Source: Branchiostoma floridae
Taxonomy: Eukaryota; Chordata; Leptocardii; Amphioxiformes; Branchiostomatidae
Assembly (NCBI RefSeq): GCF_000003815.2
Contig: NC_049983.1
Span: 9,796,779 to 9,860,778 of the forward strand
Direction of reading: 5' to 3'
DNA: 64,000 nt
The first letter of the stretch is position 1, and every line of letters starts with the position of its first letter. A program made the position numbers and the translations under genes. A model generated the notes under the pieces. The model saw nothing but the letters and a program-made list of their open reading frames with translations. It had not been told where the DNA came from and searched no databases. This document shows, one piece after another, positions 35,101 to 41,430 of this stretch.

Positions 35101-38100
35101 AAAGACATAACTGATTTCATGGACATAAATTGATATGTGTTACTTCAGATGACAATCAGGAAGATTAAATCGTTACGGCGCGCAAAGTTTATTCAAGAAA
35201 CAAAACCATCAAAGTAGTAGTTAACTTCGCCTGAAGAGCTTGCCAGCAACACAAGTGCGTCAGAGACACCACAAGAAATACCTACCATCCTAACAGTCAT
35301 GACCTTTTAGTGACCTTCACGGGACAAGTCTTGGGGACCCGCATGACTAACATTTCTTAGACAAAAACATTGCACTGAATGCTAAGTCTCCTCTGGGGTG
35401 CGTACGTCAGTTAACATTCGCCATGATCCATAGTACCGTTACACGCACACGTATCATGGTCATACAGTGGTAGTCAGTCATGCATATGCATGCCAAACTT
35501 GAAAGAAAGGGTAGTCCGTGGGACATGTAACTGTTATAACATGTCAAGAAAGTGCTGGTTACGAATGTAGTGAACATAGATCCACAAATTGGACCTTTAA
35601 AAAATTACGTTTAACCTAAAAATCAATCGTTTGGAGCATGTCCAAGTTAGCTCTCTGTGTAAGTGTCACGTTGACGTCACAGAGCTTATGCGTCAGTTTC
35701 ACACCTGTTTTCACATAACCTGCATATCCAAATCCTATTAAGTATTCCCAGATTCTGTACTAAATCCACTTTAAATGAACGGTTTTGACCTTTCCATAAC
35801 CGCCAATTCACACAAATGTAAGTCTGACAAATAAAGCCATGCCGAGAGACCAGAAGTAAAGACAAGTACGTGTTCTGTGAATGAACTTGTGATATCACAT
35901 TGACATGAACTTAACGTTGTTACAACATTATCAGCACGTTACCTAAATACAAATCTCTTCAACACTTAACTTTTAATGAACAGGTGTGCAGATGTTGCAT
36001 TTGCTGTTAGCCATTTCAATATTTGAAGACGAAATCTGTATATGATGTCTTTTAGTCGTACTTGAGGTGATGGAGATTTGTTGTTGTTGCTAAGGCTACA
36101 GCGAGTAAATTTATTGATGACATCATCTCATTGATTTTGGCTTTTTGATTTTGAAAAAATAAAACAAGAATCTATTTTTTCAATCGCTGCTAGTCAACAT
36201 GACGAAAAAGAACCAAAATTGCAAAATGTGTTGTGGCCTTGTAGAAGCTACACTGGTGAGATAGCCACGAGAACTGACACCAATGAGGTAGCCATGACTG
36301 TAGTTGTAAAAGTTGTAACGCTATTATGGTAGTCATGAGTGTAGTAGTTAACTTAAAGTGATACCAACTGCCACACTGTCATTTCGTAGATTTCTTGAAC
36401 ACAGCTCGCTAGTTGTGATATACTAATAGTATGCTTTGTAGCCTTAATCCTTTTCCTTTTCTTGTGTCTACATTTCAAATTCCGCCATCTTGTTTTCCAA
36501 ACCCACATTGTTTATTTTGTCTCGTATTAATTTTGTTTCTGCAGCGGATGTCATCCATAAAATTTACTTGCTGTGGCCTAATGATGAAGACCATTGTTAC
36601 AGAACGCTATTAGAACTCTTCTTCAATCAAGAAGATGCCTACTTGAAATTCGGTCCAGATGAAACACTGAACTATAAGGGTGCACATGAACCCCTTCGGT
36701 GGCTATTGCACTAGAAGTCTTTGGAAACGCAAATAAGAATCAGGAATGTATTAAGTATTCATCTATCCATCCCTTTATAGTTCTTGATAGCCTTCAATTG
36801 AAGGAGCTCTTGATAGTGGCTATTGCAGTAGAGGTGACAGGAAACGTAAATAAGACACAGGAATGTATCAAACATTCCTGTTTAACCGTTCTTTTATAGT
36901 TCTTGATAGCTTTCACGTGAAGGGGCTCTTGATATTCCAATGTACAAAGTTTTTTAATTCGTTGAAAGGAGTAACTATAGTTGATTTTCATAGTGACAAC
37001 TATGGATGATGACTTGACTTGTAGAGCAGAAGTCGTCACCGATATTATCAACCTCTATTATATGCTATGTCAAAAAAATATAATCGCGCAGAACGGAAAT
37101 TTTGCTTTGCTTGCATTTAGATAGGTTTGAAATATGTACCTACAATTACTGTCCTTTCATTCCCATATATATACTGCAGGGTTATACTTCGACCGGTGTC
37201 TTTAAAGCATTTAAAGACCTTAAAGTCCTATACGGAACTTATTATAAATTTGTATGAATTAAGATATCACAAAATATTCAATACCGTAAGATTCATATAG
37301 TTGTTGTCACTTACGGTGGGTATATATATCTTCATATCTTCATATGTTTTTAAGTGTTTAACGTCCAAGTTGAAATAGGTTAGAATTTGATTATCACATG
37401 TTTAAAATTTTGCCAAGGTATAGTCTGTGAATATCATGGGGCAGTTAAACTGTGAAGCTAGTAGTAAGCCTCTGTGATTCAAAGACAGAAAGTTTGTCAT
37501 TATACCTTGTTCTTGTCAATGAGAAGAAGTTATTTTTATCACCGCGAAAAGCCACAAATACTCGTACAACCTGAGCTTCTTTTCCTGTTGCGGTATATCA
37601 TTGAAACAACAAATCTGAACACTCGGCAGAGCTTAGCCTCTATATTTAATGCACTTTCGGAAGTGGTAGTATCAACTGTAGAAAGGGGAGAACGCGGTAC
37701 ACGAAAAGAAGCCATGCCTCTGTTAACCAAAATGGTCGCTTTAAAATCATTGCATATTTAACTTCACACCACTTAGTAACGACAATGAGAGACCTCCTCA
37801 TATATCAGAACTGTGCCCTTTTATGTTCACACCGAGATTTACCATTTGTTGCCACTCCTATATCCTAAATCGAATTCATTCATAACTGGTGATGATAAAA
37901 GTTACCCAGTTACTAGCGTTATTTTGTAAAATGTAGAATAGATCAATATTCTAGAACTTTTGCATTATACTAAGTAGAAGCCAGGCTTTACTACACAATG
38001 CGTAGCATGCAATAGTCATGGAATTGGGTTAATTAAATTTTTGAATACCAGAATACCAGTCACTTCTAACATGTATCATAAGATATCTCTAGATGATATC

Positions 38101-38432
38101 TATGGTTAGATCTGTTATTAGGTTTAGTTAGTCATTATATTAACATCATGGCGACCCTTTTCTAAAAGAATGAATTTTAGATGAAACCACAAAAACGTAT
38201 AGAAAGCTATTGTCCCATGGTTTCCTTCTAACCCGTTTCTCCATCTAAGTATAAGCTTTAGATAGGCGTGAGATAATGAGATTATCTATAGATAGTAGTC
38301 TCTGAAGACCACCAGCGCTAATACTATTCATGTCCTCCTTGGTAAATACGTAAACCACGACCACTCACCTACATCTCCTACCAGCGCACTCAGACACCAC
38401 AGGAGCACAAACCACCGGAAAAACGCCATCAT
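8101..38432 (-). CDS. Cadherin A: giant single-pass cadherin, ~40 EC repeats (29 exons)
   Basis: Twenty-nine exons, each bounded by AG/GT and chaining in phase, give 13,767 nt or 4588 residues. Order: signal peptide (residues 1-19, in MMAFFRWFVLLWCLSALVGD); about 40 EC repeats counted from 39 DxNDN/DxNE-type linkers; a SEA/MAD-like region from about 4280 to 4410 with a DSFIAALTAVF helix and SRRRLL; a transmembrane helix about 4431-4458 followed by CKRRNKNK; and a 130-residue Lys/Ser/Thr-rich tail ending in a WW-like motif. Calcium-binding motifs (LDYE/LDRE, DxD, DxNDN) are intact in most repeats. EC proteins mediate calcium-dependent adhesion at the cell surface. Lack of EGF and laminin-G domains argues against a true Fat or CELSR orthologue; the membrane-adjacent domain recalls CDH23/PCDH15/CDHR2-type cadherins. 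It is divergent from cadherin B and convergent with the TLC gene. Orthology is not assigned. Confidence 0.85.
8430..8538 (-). CDS. Cadherin A exon 28: cytoplasmic tail
   Basis: Reads NTQKVPNSRERKSPTTSLTS, then EDRRSNSYFDGVATDT. Ser/Thr- and Arg-rich, so possible phosphorylation sites. The acceptor is TTTCATAG and the donor ACAG|GTAGAT. Confidence 0.7.
8878..8939 (-). CDS. Cadherin A exon 27: cytoplasmic tail
   Basis: 62 nt encoding ELKNTRLNTPVKNARQNTPE and K, with an internal NTP repeat. Acceptor CTGTCACAG, donor GAGAAG|GTGAGT. Too short to stand alone; supported by phase and splice sites. Confidence 0.65.
9215..9312 (-). CDS. Cadherin A exon 26: cytoplasmic tail
   Basis: Reads VAKSTPTNTEEKDKEKSKTQ and PVIIANAWTDSK. 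The donor AAGG|GTATGT lies inside a longer open frame that runs to a TGA at 9096. Not splicing here would give a different 40-residue end (GMSQHAVS ... RRRW). Confidence 0.7.
9349..9500 (+). repeat. Hairpin-ended dispersed repeat, copy 2
   Basis: Contains GACCATAACATGTCC, GAAGTTCTGCTGCAGTCCCA and the GACCTTGAACTTTG segment. Truncated at its 3' side. In intron 25 of cadherin A, antisense to the gene. Confidence 0.65.
9615..9787 (-). CDS. Cadherin A exon 25: transmembrane segment
   Basis: A Ser/Thr stalk (SVTTAATPFVQTP), then the helix AGIAVLTISAVVGLILLILL extended by VVCCVGFC, and the stop-transfer KRRNKNK. The helix lies at about 9644-9727. The two to three Cys on the inner face could be palmitoylated (inference). 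Donor GACAA|GTAAGT. Confidence 0.85.
10341..10521 (-). CDS. Cadherin A exon 24: membrane-adjacent domain, second half
   Basis: Reads SVTVSVYGVANSLTDSASGL, then SAAKSFMSADEILEVAQLDD. A beta strand followed by a helix, as in the second half of SEA/ferredoxin-like membrane-adjacent domains. Donor ACACAG|GTATTT. Confidence 0.75.
10891..11003 (-). CDS. Cadherin A exon 23: membrane-adjacent domain, first half
   Basis: Reads VQDSFIAALTAVFAPG, then RIGVSDVTTSSGTSRRRLLQ. A helix then strand pattern, ending in a tribasic SRRRLL. Donor TCTGA|GTGAGT. Confidence 0.75.
11117..11335 (+). mobile_element. tRNA-derived SINE, copy 2
   Basis: A-box-like ACTCAACTGGTAGCAGCC and a decayed B box (CCTGGTTTAACTC). 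The 3' end AAATAAACTTGCTG matches the 63.5 kb copy. In intron 22 of cadherin A. Confidence 0.65.
11471..11580 (-). CDS. Cadherin A exon 22: end of last EC into membrane-adjacent domain
   Basis: Reads SPVLTSDPATLRVDTFRPEE, then CLVDMVVALTYDQFLQ. The last EC ends without a DxNDN linker. Donor TTACAG|GTGGGG. Confidence 0.78.
11735..11995 (+). mobile_element. Second SINE family (tRNA-like head)
   Basis: The head GGTCGCGCAGCGTAAGG and B-box-like GTCCCGTGTTCAAATCC are 45 bp apart, followed by a core with GGCACTTAATACGAGTTTCC. In intron 21 of cadherin A. Confidence 0.6.
12080..12229 (-). CDS. Cadherin A exon 21: last EC repeat, middle part
   Basis: Reads INGEIQYYLLDYTNLFHVDL, then LSGHFRKKDNSTLLEPDFKY and VMTAVARDA. 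It continues the EC fold from exon 20, though the usual LDYE/LDRE motif is degenerate. The acceptor (AATAAG) has a poor pyrimidine tract. Confidence 0.72.
12321..12806. repeat. Long inverted repeat around a palindromic minisatellite
   Basis: Arms 12321-12473 and 12654-12806 (153 bp each) are near-perfect reverse complements. The centre is a 31 bp tandem unit (starts 12511, 12542, 12573, 12604, 12635), each holding two copies of the 10 bp palindrome CAGAATTCTG. Located in intron 20 of cadherin A. Confidence 0.92.
13083..16715 (-). CDS. Cadherin A exon 20: twelve linkers in one 3.6 kb exon
   Basis: A 3633 nt uninterrupted exon from VVAVDGGTSPQ to SATDVDQ with 12 EC linkers: two NDN..C types, NEAAPVF, NEFTPVF and then mostly NDN..F types. 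The regular motifs PENTTLNT, LDRE and ATD recur about every 105 residues. It is the largest exon in the window. Confidence 0.95.
16949..17074 (-). CDS. Cadherin A exon 19
   Basis: Middle of an EC repeat: EIKYYITSGNQDGAFSLDYL, then LDREALDTYVLT. Acceptor AACACCAG, donor ACAG|GTGAGT. Confidence 0.88.
17397..17520. repeat. (GTGA)n microsatellite
   Basis: About 17 perfect GTGA units followed by a degenerate stretch, in intron 18 of cadherin A. It produces spurious Leu-Thr-His-Ser ORFs on the minus strand. Confidence 0.95.
17605..17787 (-). CDS. Cadherin A exon 18
   Basis: End of one EC and start of the next: VADNGSPSLSTEVAVTMEIT, linker GVNEFQPVF, then SVSINENISL. Acceptor TTATCAG, donor CAGG|GTATGG. 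Confidence 0.88.
18231..18382 (-). CDS. Cadherin A exon 17
   Basis: EC middle: SDPDEGVNGDLTYTISSGDL, then LDYENTTQYQLTIT. The preceding Cys (exon 16, LLQLTC) is the partner of a linker Cys. Donor ACTG|GTAAAT. Confidence 0.88.
18895..21094 (-). CDS. Cadherin A exon 16: seven linkers in strict alternation
   Basis: A 2200 nt exon from NIDAKFSLDSDTG to LLQLTC. Linkers in order: NDNEPQC, NEDTPQF, NDNAPIF, NEFDPAF, NDNAPVF, NEFDPVF, NDNVPSC. NDN and NE types alternate without exception. Confidence 0.95.
21476..21724 (-). CDS. Cadherin A exon 15
   Basis: VPRQYNLEITVADNGSPP, linker DPVNEFPPVF, then VLSVDEDFTVND. Ends at TYTILSG with donor TCAG|GTATAG. Confidence 0.9.
21926..22156 (+). repeat. Hairpin-ended dispersed repeat, copy 3
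   Basis: Same core as copy 1 (GAGACCATAGCATG, CTGCTGCAGTACCAAGGTC, ATCGACCTTGAAC). Its 3' end GGGGTAA stops about 5 bp from the 5' splice site of cadherin A exon 14. Confidence 0.7.
22161..23135 (-). CDS. Cadherin A exon 14
   Basis: A 975 nt exon with three linkers: GVNEFYPTC, ENEDTPSF and DVNDNTAQC. Both linkers ending in Cys are followed about 30 residues on by LGC/LSC before a T-D motif. Donor GCAG|GTATTT. Confidence 0.93.
23560..24034 (-). CDS. Cadherin A exon 13
   Basis: TTYVVQVPEDETPN, FVDMDCSDSDGD (Cys partner of the exon 12 linker Cys), linker PVNEGAPTI, ending at PFRIDSST. Donor ACAG|GTGCGA. Confidence 0.9.
24397..24696 (-). CDS. Cadherin A exon 12
   Basis: A 300 nt in-phase exon, nearly one EC: VDEDQPIGTTVLTLDVSDSD to linker NVNDNPPSCTQ. 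Acceptor GCTACAG, donor CAG|GTAAGC. Confidence 0.9.
24730..24945. repeat. Degenerate array of the palindrome-like ATCTTGAGAT
   Basis: Seven or more copies of ATCTTGAGAT or one-base variants, spaced about 23-40 bp, with AAAAG/TTTT spacers. In intron 11 of cadherin A. Confidence 0.7.
25374..25509 (-). CDS. Cadherin A exon 11
   Basis: FTLVVKAQDPSSNTATAQVV, linker DHVNEFQPVW, then QPSDSVT. Acceptor TTATTGCAG, donor ACG|GTGGGT. Confidence 0.85.
25813..26004. mobile_element. Inverted-repeat (MITE-like) element
   Basis: Arms of about 60 bp: left ATACCCCTCTCACATTAGGC..., right ...GCCTAATGTGAGGGGGGTAT. They meet in GCGAGCTCTAAATTACGAG and its complement, enclosing about 60 bp. The GCGAGCTCTAAATTAC segment recurs beside the gap at 48.4 kb. 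In intron 10 of cadherin A. Confidence 0.85.
26149..26235. repeat. Hairpin, 32 bp arms, 30 bp from exon 10
   Basis: The arm GCAAAGACGGTATACAAGGG (26149 on) pairs with the arm ending CCCTTGTATACTGTCTTTGC (to 26235), with about 22 bp of loop. Confidence 0.85.
26267..26444 (-). CDS. Cadherin A exon 10
   Basis: AYVVQLTVTDVDTAATDLTY, SFIAGNTAGNFWLFTLNNTE, then LDFDTGDD. Donor GACGT|GTAAGT. Confidence 0.85.
26800..26953 (-). CDS. Cadherin A exon 9
   Basis: VYYLELSAIDDASSPLTGTA, linker DVDDASPAF (non-canonical DDAS), then EATVREDETA. Donor GCAA|GTAAGA. Confidence 0.85.
27423..27572 (-). CDS. Cadherin A exon 8
   Basis: VSATDDDQGSQGDIVYTITG, then GTGRIVLAQPLDYESTP. Acceptor TTGTTCAG, donor CCG|GTACGT; a second GTAAGA lies 4 bp on but breaks the phase. 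Confidence 0.85.
27800..28095. repeat. CAGA-rich simple sequence
   Basis: About 290 bp dominated by CAGACAGA/GACAGA units with interruptions, ending just before exon 7. It generates the Leu-Ser-Val-Cys tail of a minus-strand shadow ORF. Confidence 0.85.
28106..28368 (-). CDS. Cadherin A exon 7
   Basis: ANTGLITVASAIDMEAAA, linker GRNEFTPDF, then TVTLSEDTAVATTVTSN. The LDYE-type motif is replaced by IDME. Donor AAT|GTAAGG. Confidence 0.83.
28456..28585 (+). repeat. Hairpin-ended dispersed repeat, copy 4 (truncated)
   Basis: GAGACCATAACATGTC, GAAGCTCTGCTGCAGTACC, GGTCACACACCAGGGGG; partly deleted, running into the inverted repeat around the gap. Confidence 0.65.
28582..28875. repeat. Inverted repeat split by an assembly gap
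   Basis: The left arm AGCCTCCATAGCAGGCTCTC (28582 on) is matched by a right arm ending GAGAGCCTGCTATGGAGGCT (to 28875). Similarity weakens toward the N run. In intron 6 of cadherin A. Confidence 0.8.
28679..28778. other. Assembly gap, 100 N
   Basis: Exactly 100 N, the convention for a gap of unknown size. It lies in an intron, so the coding chain is not affected. Confidence 0.98.
29066..29196 (-). CDS. Cadherin A exon 6
   Basis: DVPENTATTTSVLQLTCTDA, then GTDGDIVYAIDSGNNDNLFA. The LTC cysteine has no linker-Cys partner, since the preceding linker is NDNAPVF. Donor CTAG|GTGAGT. Confidence 0.88.
29326..29470 (+). repeat. Hairpin-ended dispersed repeat, copy 5 (3' half)
   Basis: ACGTACCAAATATTCTTACA, GTTATGCTGACCACAAATAT, then CAGACCCACAGACC and GAGGTAA. 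It abuts the 42 bp minisatellite. Confidence 0.7.
29480..29700. repeat. 42 bp minisatellite containing a splice donor
   Basis: Six units at 29484, 29526, 29568, 29610, 29652 and 29694 (period exactly 42), with few substitutions. The first unit in gene sense spans the exon 5/intron 5 border; four others repeat a perfect minus-strand GTAAGT. Confidence 0.92.
29696..29900 (-). CDS. Cadherin A exon 5
   Basis: GSGYFLVDGSGVITTGTELD, then YDTSGLSAQATVTVNVEAVN, linker NDNAPVF and SQAVNS. Donor CCAT|GTAAGT, the first of a tandem series of donor-like sites. Confidence 0.88.
30468..33252 (-). CDS. Cadherin A exon 4: eight N-terminal linkers in one 2.8 kb exon
   Basis: A 2785 nt exon with linkers NVNEAPVI, DLNETPTF, DVPEAPVI, DVNETPDF, DVNESPVI, DINEAPSF, DLDEPPEW and FYDDSPPVF. 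None is the canonical NDN form, so these N-terminal repeats are a distinct subclass. A local C..C pair (VTVCPTSNTAC) occurs in one repeat. Acceptor TTATTTTAG, donor ACAG|GTTGGT. Confidence 0.93.
33640..33790 (+). repeat. Second copy of the GGTCACCGAAA repeat
   Basis: GAGCAGCGACACC and GAGGAAAGTGACAGACGGTC correspond to blocks at 4.44-4.55 kb. In intron 3 of cadherin A. Confidence 0.55.
33842..34008 (-). CDS. Cadherin A exon 3
   Basis: DQGLFSVTQTSNYEQAAVTV, then IDYETYPTFTLGITAQNQ and VIYVNVQ: second half of EC1. Acceptor TCACCCCAG, donor CAG|GTAAAT. Confidence 0.85.
34449..34598 (-). CDS. Cadherin A exon 2
   Basis: First half of EC1: CSPTFVDPDPDEAVNLAENT, then YTVTVGDDGTPSGPNTAF and TYTIS. 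Acceptor CTTTTTTCCAG. Confidence 0.88.
34660..34855. repeat. CGCGG-rich repeat with inverted segments
   Basis: Several copies of TTTAAGTTCGCGGT, CACGGT and ACCGCGAA in both orientations, in otherwise AT-rich intron 1. Looks like a decayed TIR element. Confidence 0.6.
34856..38368. other. Rest of cadherin A intron 1
   Basis: AT-rich. A direct duplication of about 117 bp (GGCTATTGCA at 36701 and 36818) is the only clear structure. Short ORFs at 36431-36899 and 37474-37761 match nothing I recognise. Confidence 0.6.
38369..38432 (-). CDS. Cadherin A exon 1: start and signal peptide
   Basis: MMAFFRWFVLLWCLSALVGD, a compact signal peptide with n, h and c regions. Donor GTAG|GTGAGT. The two adjacent ATGs could each start; an upstream in-frame TGA (AGGATATGA) lies just before them. 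Its first Cys codon appears in exon 2. Confidence 0.85.
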
Positions 38433-40284
38433 ATCCTCACCATGTTGAAAACACAAAGTCTCATAAAACTCAAAACTACACCACTAAAGATTAATCTTGA
38501 AGTAGCGCTTGTCGTATTTTTCACGGGGTACATTTGTCGGCCATAGCGCTGCCTATTCCTCCATTATGACCATTGCCTACTTTGTCGTTCGTTCCTGTCA
38601 CGGTAGGGGCATTGACGAATGGGCAGAGTCAATATTTAGACAAGCTATGACAAACGTACTAGGATAAAAGACTTAGTCTAATTGGTGCAGTCCTTCCCAT
38701 TGAAGAGTATGGACGCTCTATCTACATCCGAGATGGGCTTGAAAACTTACAGATGAAACTAGCGACGTTCGTTTTGCAACGAAAGCATTTTAATAACTGA
38801 AAAGGGAAGACATTTTCCATATCTCTAGATGAAATGAGTTATCTTTCACATCTGGCAGTTTGTGTGTCTTGTGTGCTGAGTTGACTTTTATCAACTTAAT
38901 TGGAGACTTATTGAATGGCTGTCCTTTCTTCTGACGTATTTGTTTTTCAAACATAATGGTTGGATATTTGCCTGGAGACGCGGGTAGGGCGCAAACATGC
39001 AGCGTGACGCGGCTGTATTCGTCCGCGCGGACTGATACAAACTCCGGAGCAATGTTCATGGGAGGAGTAGGGATACAATGTTTGCTCCGTTCCCCTGCGT
39101 TATTTGCCATTTCAATTACTCCTAATGAAAAGTCCACTGAAGAGGCCCTTGTAAAGCCTTCAGAGTCAGTTCTAAGCCAGGTTTAATTAGGTGTCAATTA
39201 AACTTGAGCCGACCTTTGGTTGCGTGTCCGGCTTGGTACATTCCGTTAAGGACCTCCGGCCGTTGACCTTGCCCCCCCCCCCACCATTTCCATTTGTTGC
39301 CACGGAGACTACACTGCGTCCTCTGAGAGACTAAAACTTTTATATAACGTTCAACGAATTTCAAAGATAAAGAATGGATTCGTTATGTCTTGTTGTCTTT
39401 TAAAATCATACTTTTACAATTTGCATCATATTCAATTATGAAATCAAGGATCACAAAAATTTGAATTTTGGTCGCTGTATACTTGCTCAGTGATCACCGC
39501 GGTCTAGAACACAAGTCCATGGCCATAGAATAGATGGACAAAAAAAAGATAGTTTATATGTCTCACTGACCTAATGGGTCAAGTGCAGATCATTGTAACA
39601 GCAAACTTAGACGTACCCAGAAAGATAAAGTTAACATACGTGAAGGCATGTCAAATCTCAAATAGATTGCCATGCAAGGGCGCCACCTAGCGGAATGCAG
39701 CTACCATTTGTCCTTAGATCAAAGGTACAGTTAAACCTACCAAGAAGGTACAGGACTATAAAGGTGGCCAATAAAATCTGGTCTAGGTGGACAGGTCGTC
39801 ACTATGGACATGATTAATAAAATACATATTGCTTGTTTCTTTATCTGACAAATATCGAAGAGACCACGAAAAAGTGGCCACATTGGCAGGTGGTTCTTGT
39901 GTAGAGTGGACACAAGTTTGGCTGTATTTCTTCTTCAAATAGAGCAAGGAGCGGCAACAAATACAAAGAAAATACACATGCTCATTAAATCGCCAGGTAG
40001 GGGGTTGTAGTGGTAAGGGACAAAGAGAGTTTCTATGTTAAAGTAAACCCAATGAATAAGAATGTTGTTAGAACGCTAATTCGATGGCCAAACATTCAGT
40101 AGTTCATTCATAGACCACGCACTTGTCTTTGCCGCACACTTTCATTTGACACAGAATTTTGTAAGTAGCTAAAGAATGTTATGATGAATTGCTTGTAAAT
40201 ATTTGTAAATTTGTGGTAAGATCCTGTGAGCTCATAAGGTCCCTCATCTGATGTATACATAATAGGAGAAAGTGCAAGTTGTTT

Positions 40285-40680
40285 TTCATCAAATCACGCT
40301 TTGTCTATGTACAAGTCATTAACATTCATGTAAAACACGTGGAGTGTCTTCTCATGTGATCTTAGAAAGCTTCTTTTCTACTGATACAGAAAAGGTTATT
40401 CTTTAAAGCACGTTTTATGTACATGTCATTAAAACAGTCATGTAAAAACACGTCGGGTGTATTCACATGTATTTAAAAAGGTTCTTACCTACTGTTACAG
40501 AATAGGTTATTCTTTAAAGCACGTTTTATGTACACGTCATTAAAAACAGTCGTGTAAAACACGTAGAGTGTATTCACATGTGATTTCAGAAAGGTTTGTA
40601 TCCATGTTACCGAATAGGTCTTCTTTAAGGCACGTTTTATGTACAAGTCATTAAAAACAGTCACGTAAAAACACATTTGT
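40285..40680. repeat. ~110 bp tandem array, 3.5 copies
   Basis: Anchors TGTACAAGTCATT or variants at 40309, 40419, 40529 and 40640. Units share AAAACACGT, TTCACATGT and GGTTATTCTTTAAAGCACG. Confidence 0.9.
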
Positions 40681-40724
40681 TAAGCGGTTGTCCAACAGGT
40701 GGGGCACTGGTTAGTAATCCCTGT

Positions 40725-41180
40725 GACGAGCCCAACACTTACACAGCATGCTAATCAGACATGCCATAAATGTTTGGGCATGAAGCTAAGGTAACGTTCG
40801 GTCTCTTGTCGGGGTAGGAAGCCGACTCATCGCTATCGGTGCATGGCGTTCCCTTCTGACGAGCCCAACACTTACACGGCACGCTAAATTAGACATGCCC
40901 CAAATGTTTGGGCATGAAGCTAAGGTAACGTTCTGTCGTCGGGGCAGGAAGCAGACTAAGCGGTGCATGGCGTTTCCCTCTGACGGGCCCAACACTTACA
41001 CGGCACGCTAAATTAGACATGCCCCAAATGTTTGGGCATGAAGCTAAGGTAACGTTCTACCGTCAGAGTAGGAAGCTGAGTTATCGGTGCATGGCGTTTC
41101 CCTCTGACGAGCCTAACACTTACACGGCACGCTAAATTAGATTTAGACATGCTCCAAATGTTTAGCCGTGAAGCTAAGGT
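40725..41180. repeat. ~124-133 bp tandem array, 4 copies, with internal dyad
   Basis: Units start at 40725, 40858, 40982 and 41106. Each has AGACATGCCCCAAATGTTTG then GGCATGAAGCTAAGG, a dyad CATGCCC/GGGCATG. The last unit runs into a TIR element. Confidence 0.9.
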
Positions 41181-41181
41181 T

Positions 41182-41430
41182 AAGATGGTATCTCACTGTA
41201 CTTTGGGCACTGATGCGACACTGCTGGGTTCGAAAGATTACGGAATGAATTTCAGAGATAAAGAATGAGTTTTCTTACGTTTTGTGTATTTTGTTGTCCT
41301 CTAAGTCATACTTTTACGTATTACGTAATATCTAAATTATAAAAGAATCGGTGTAAATAACACAACACTGCCGCAGTGAACGAACCCCCCAGTGCCACAC
41401 CGGTGCCCCAAGTGCATTGAGATACCACCT
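41182..41430. mobile_element. TIR element (MITE-like), copy 1
   Basis: Starts AAGATGGTATCTCACTG and ends TGAGATACCACCT, with about 50 bp inverted termini; internal AT-rich. Same family as 45.5 and 50.8 kb. Confidence 0.85.

Noticed and set aside
37474-37761. Plus ORF of 95 codons in intron 1 of cadherin A
   Set aside because: No known motif, no splice partners and flanked by AT-rich DNA.
38790-39137. Minus ORF of 115 codons upstream of cadherin A
   Set aside because: No domain, no signal peptide and mixed composition; more likely promoter or 5' UTR DNA. A transcript would change this.
40285-41180. Regularly spaced repeats as a possible CRISPR array
   Set aside because: Units are 110-133 bp tandem copies without unique spacers, in an intron-rich eukaryotic genome; no cas genes.
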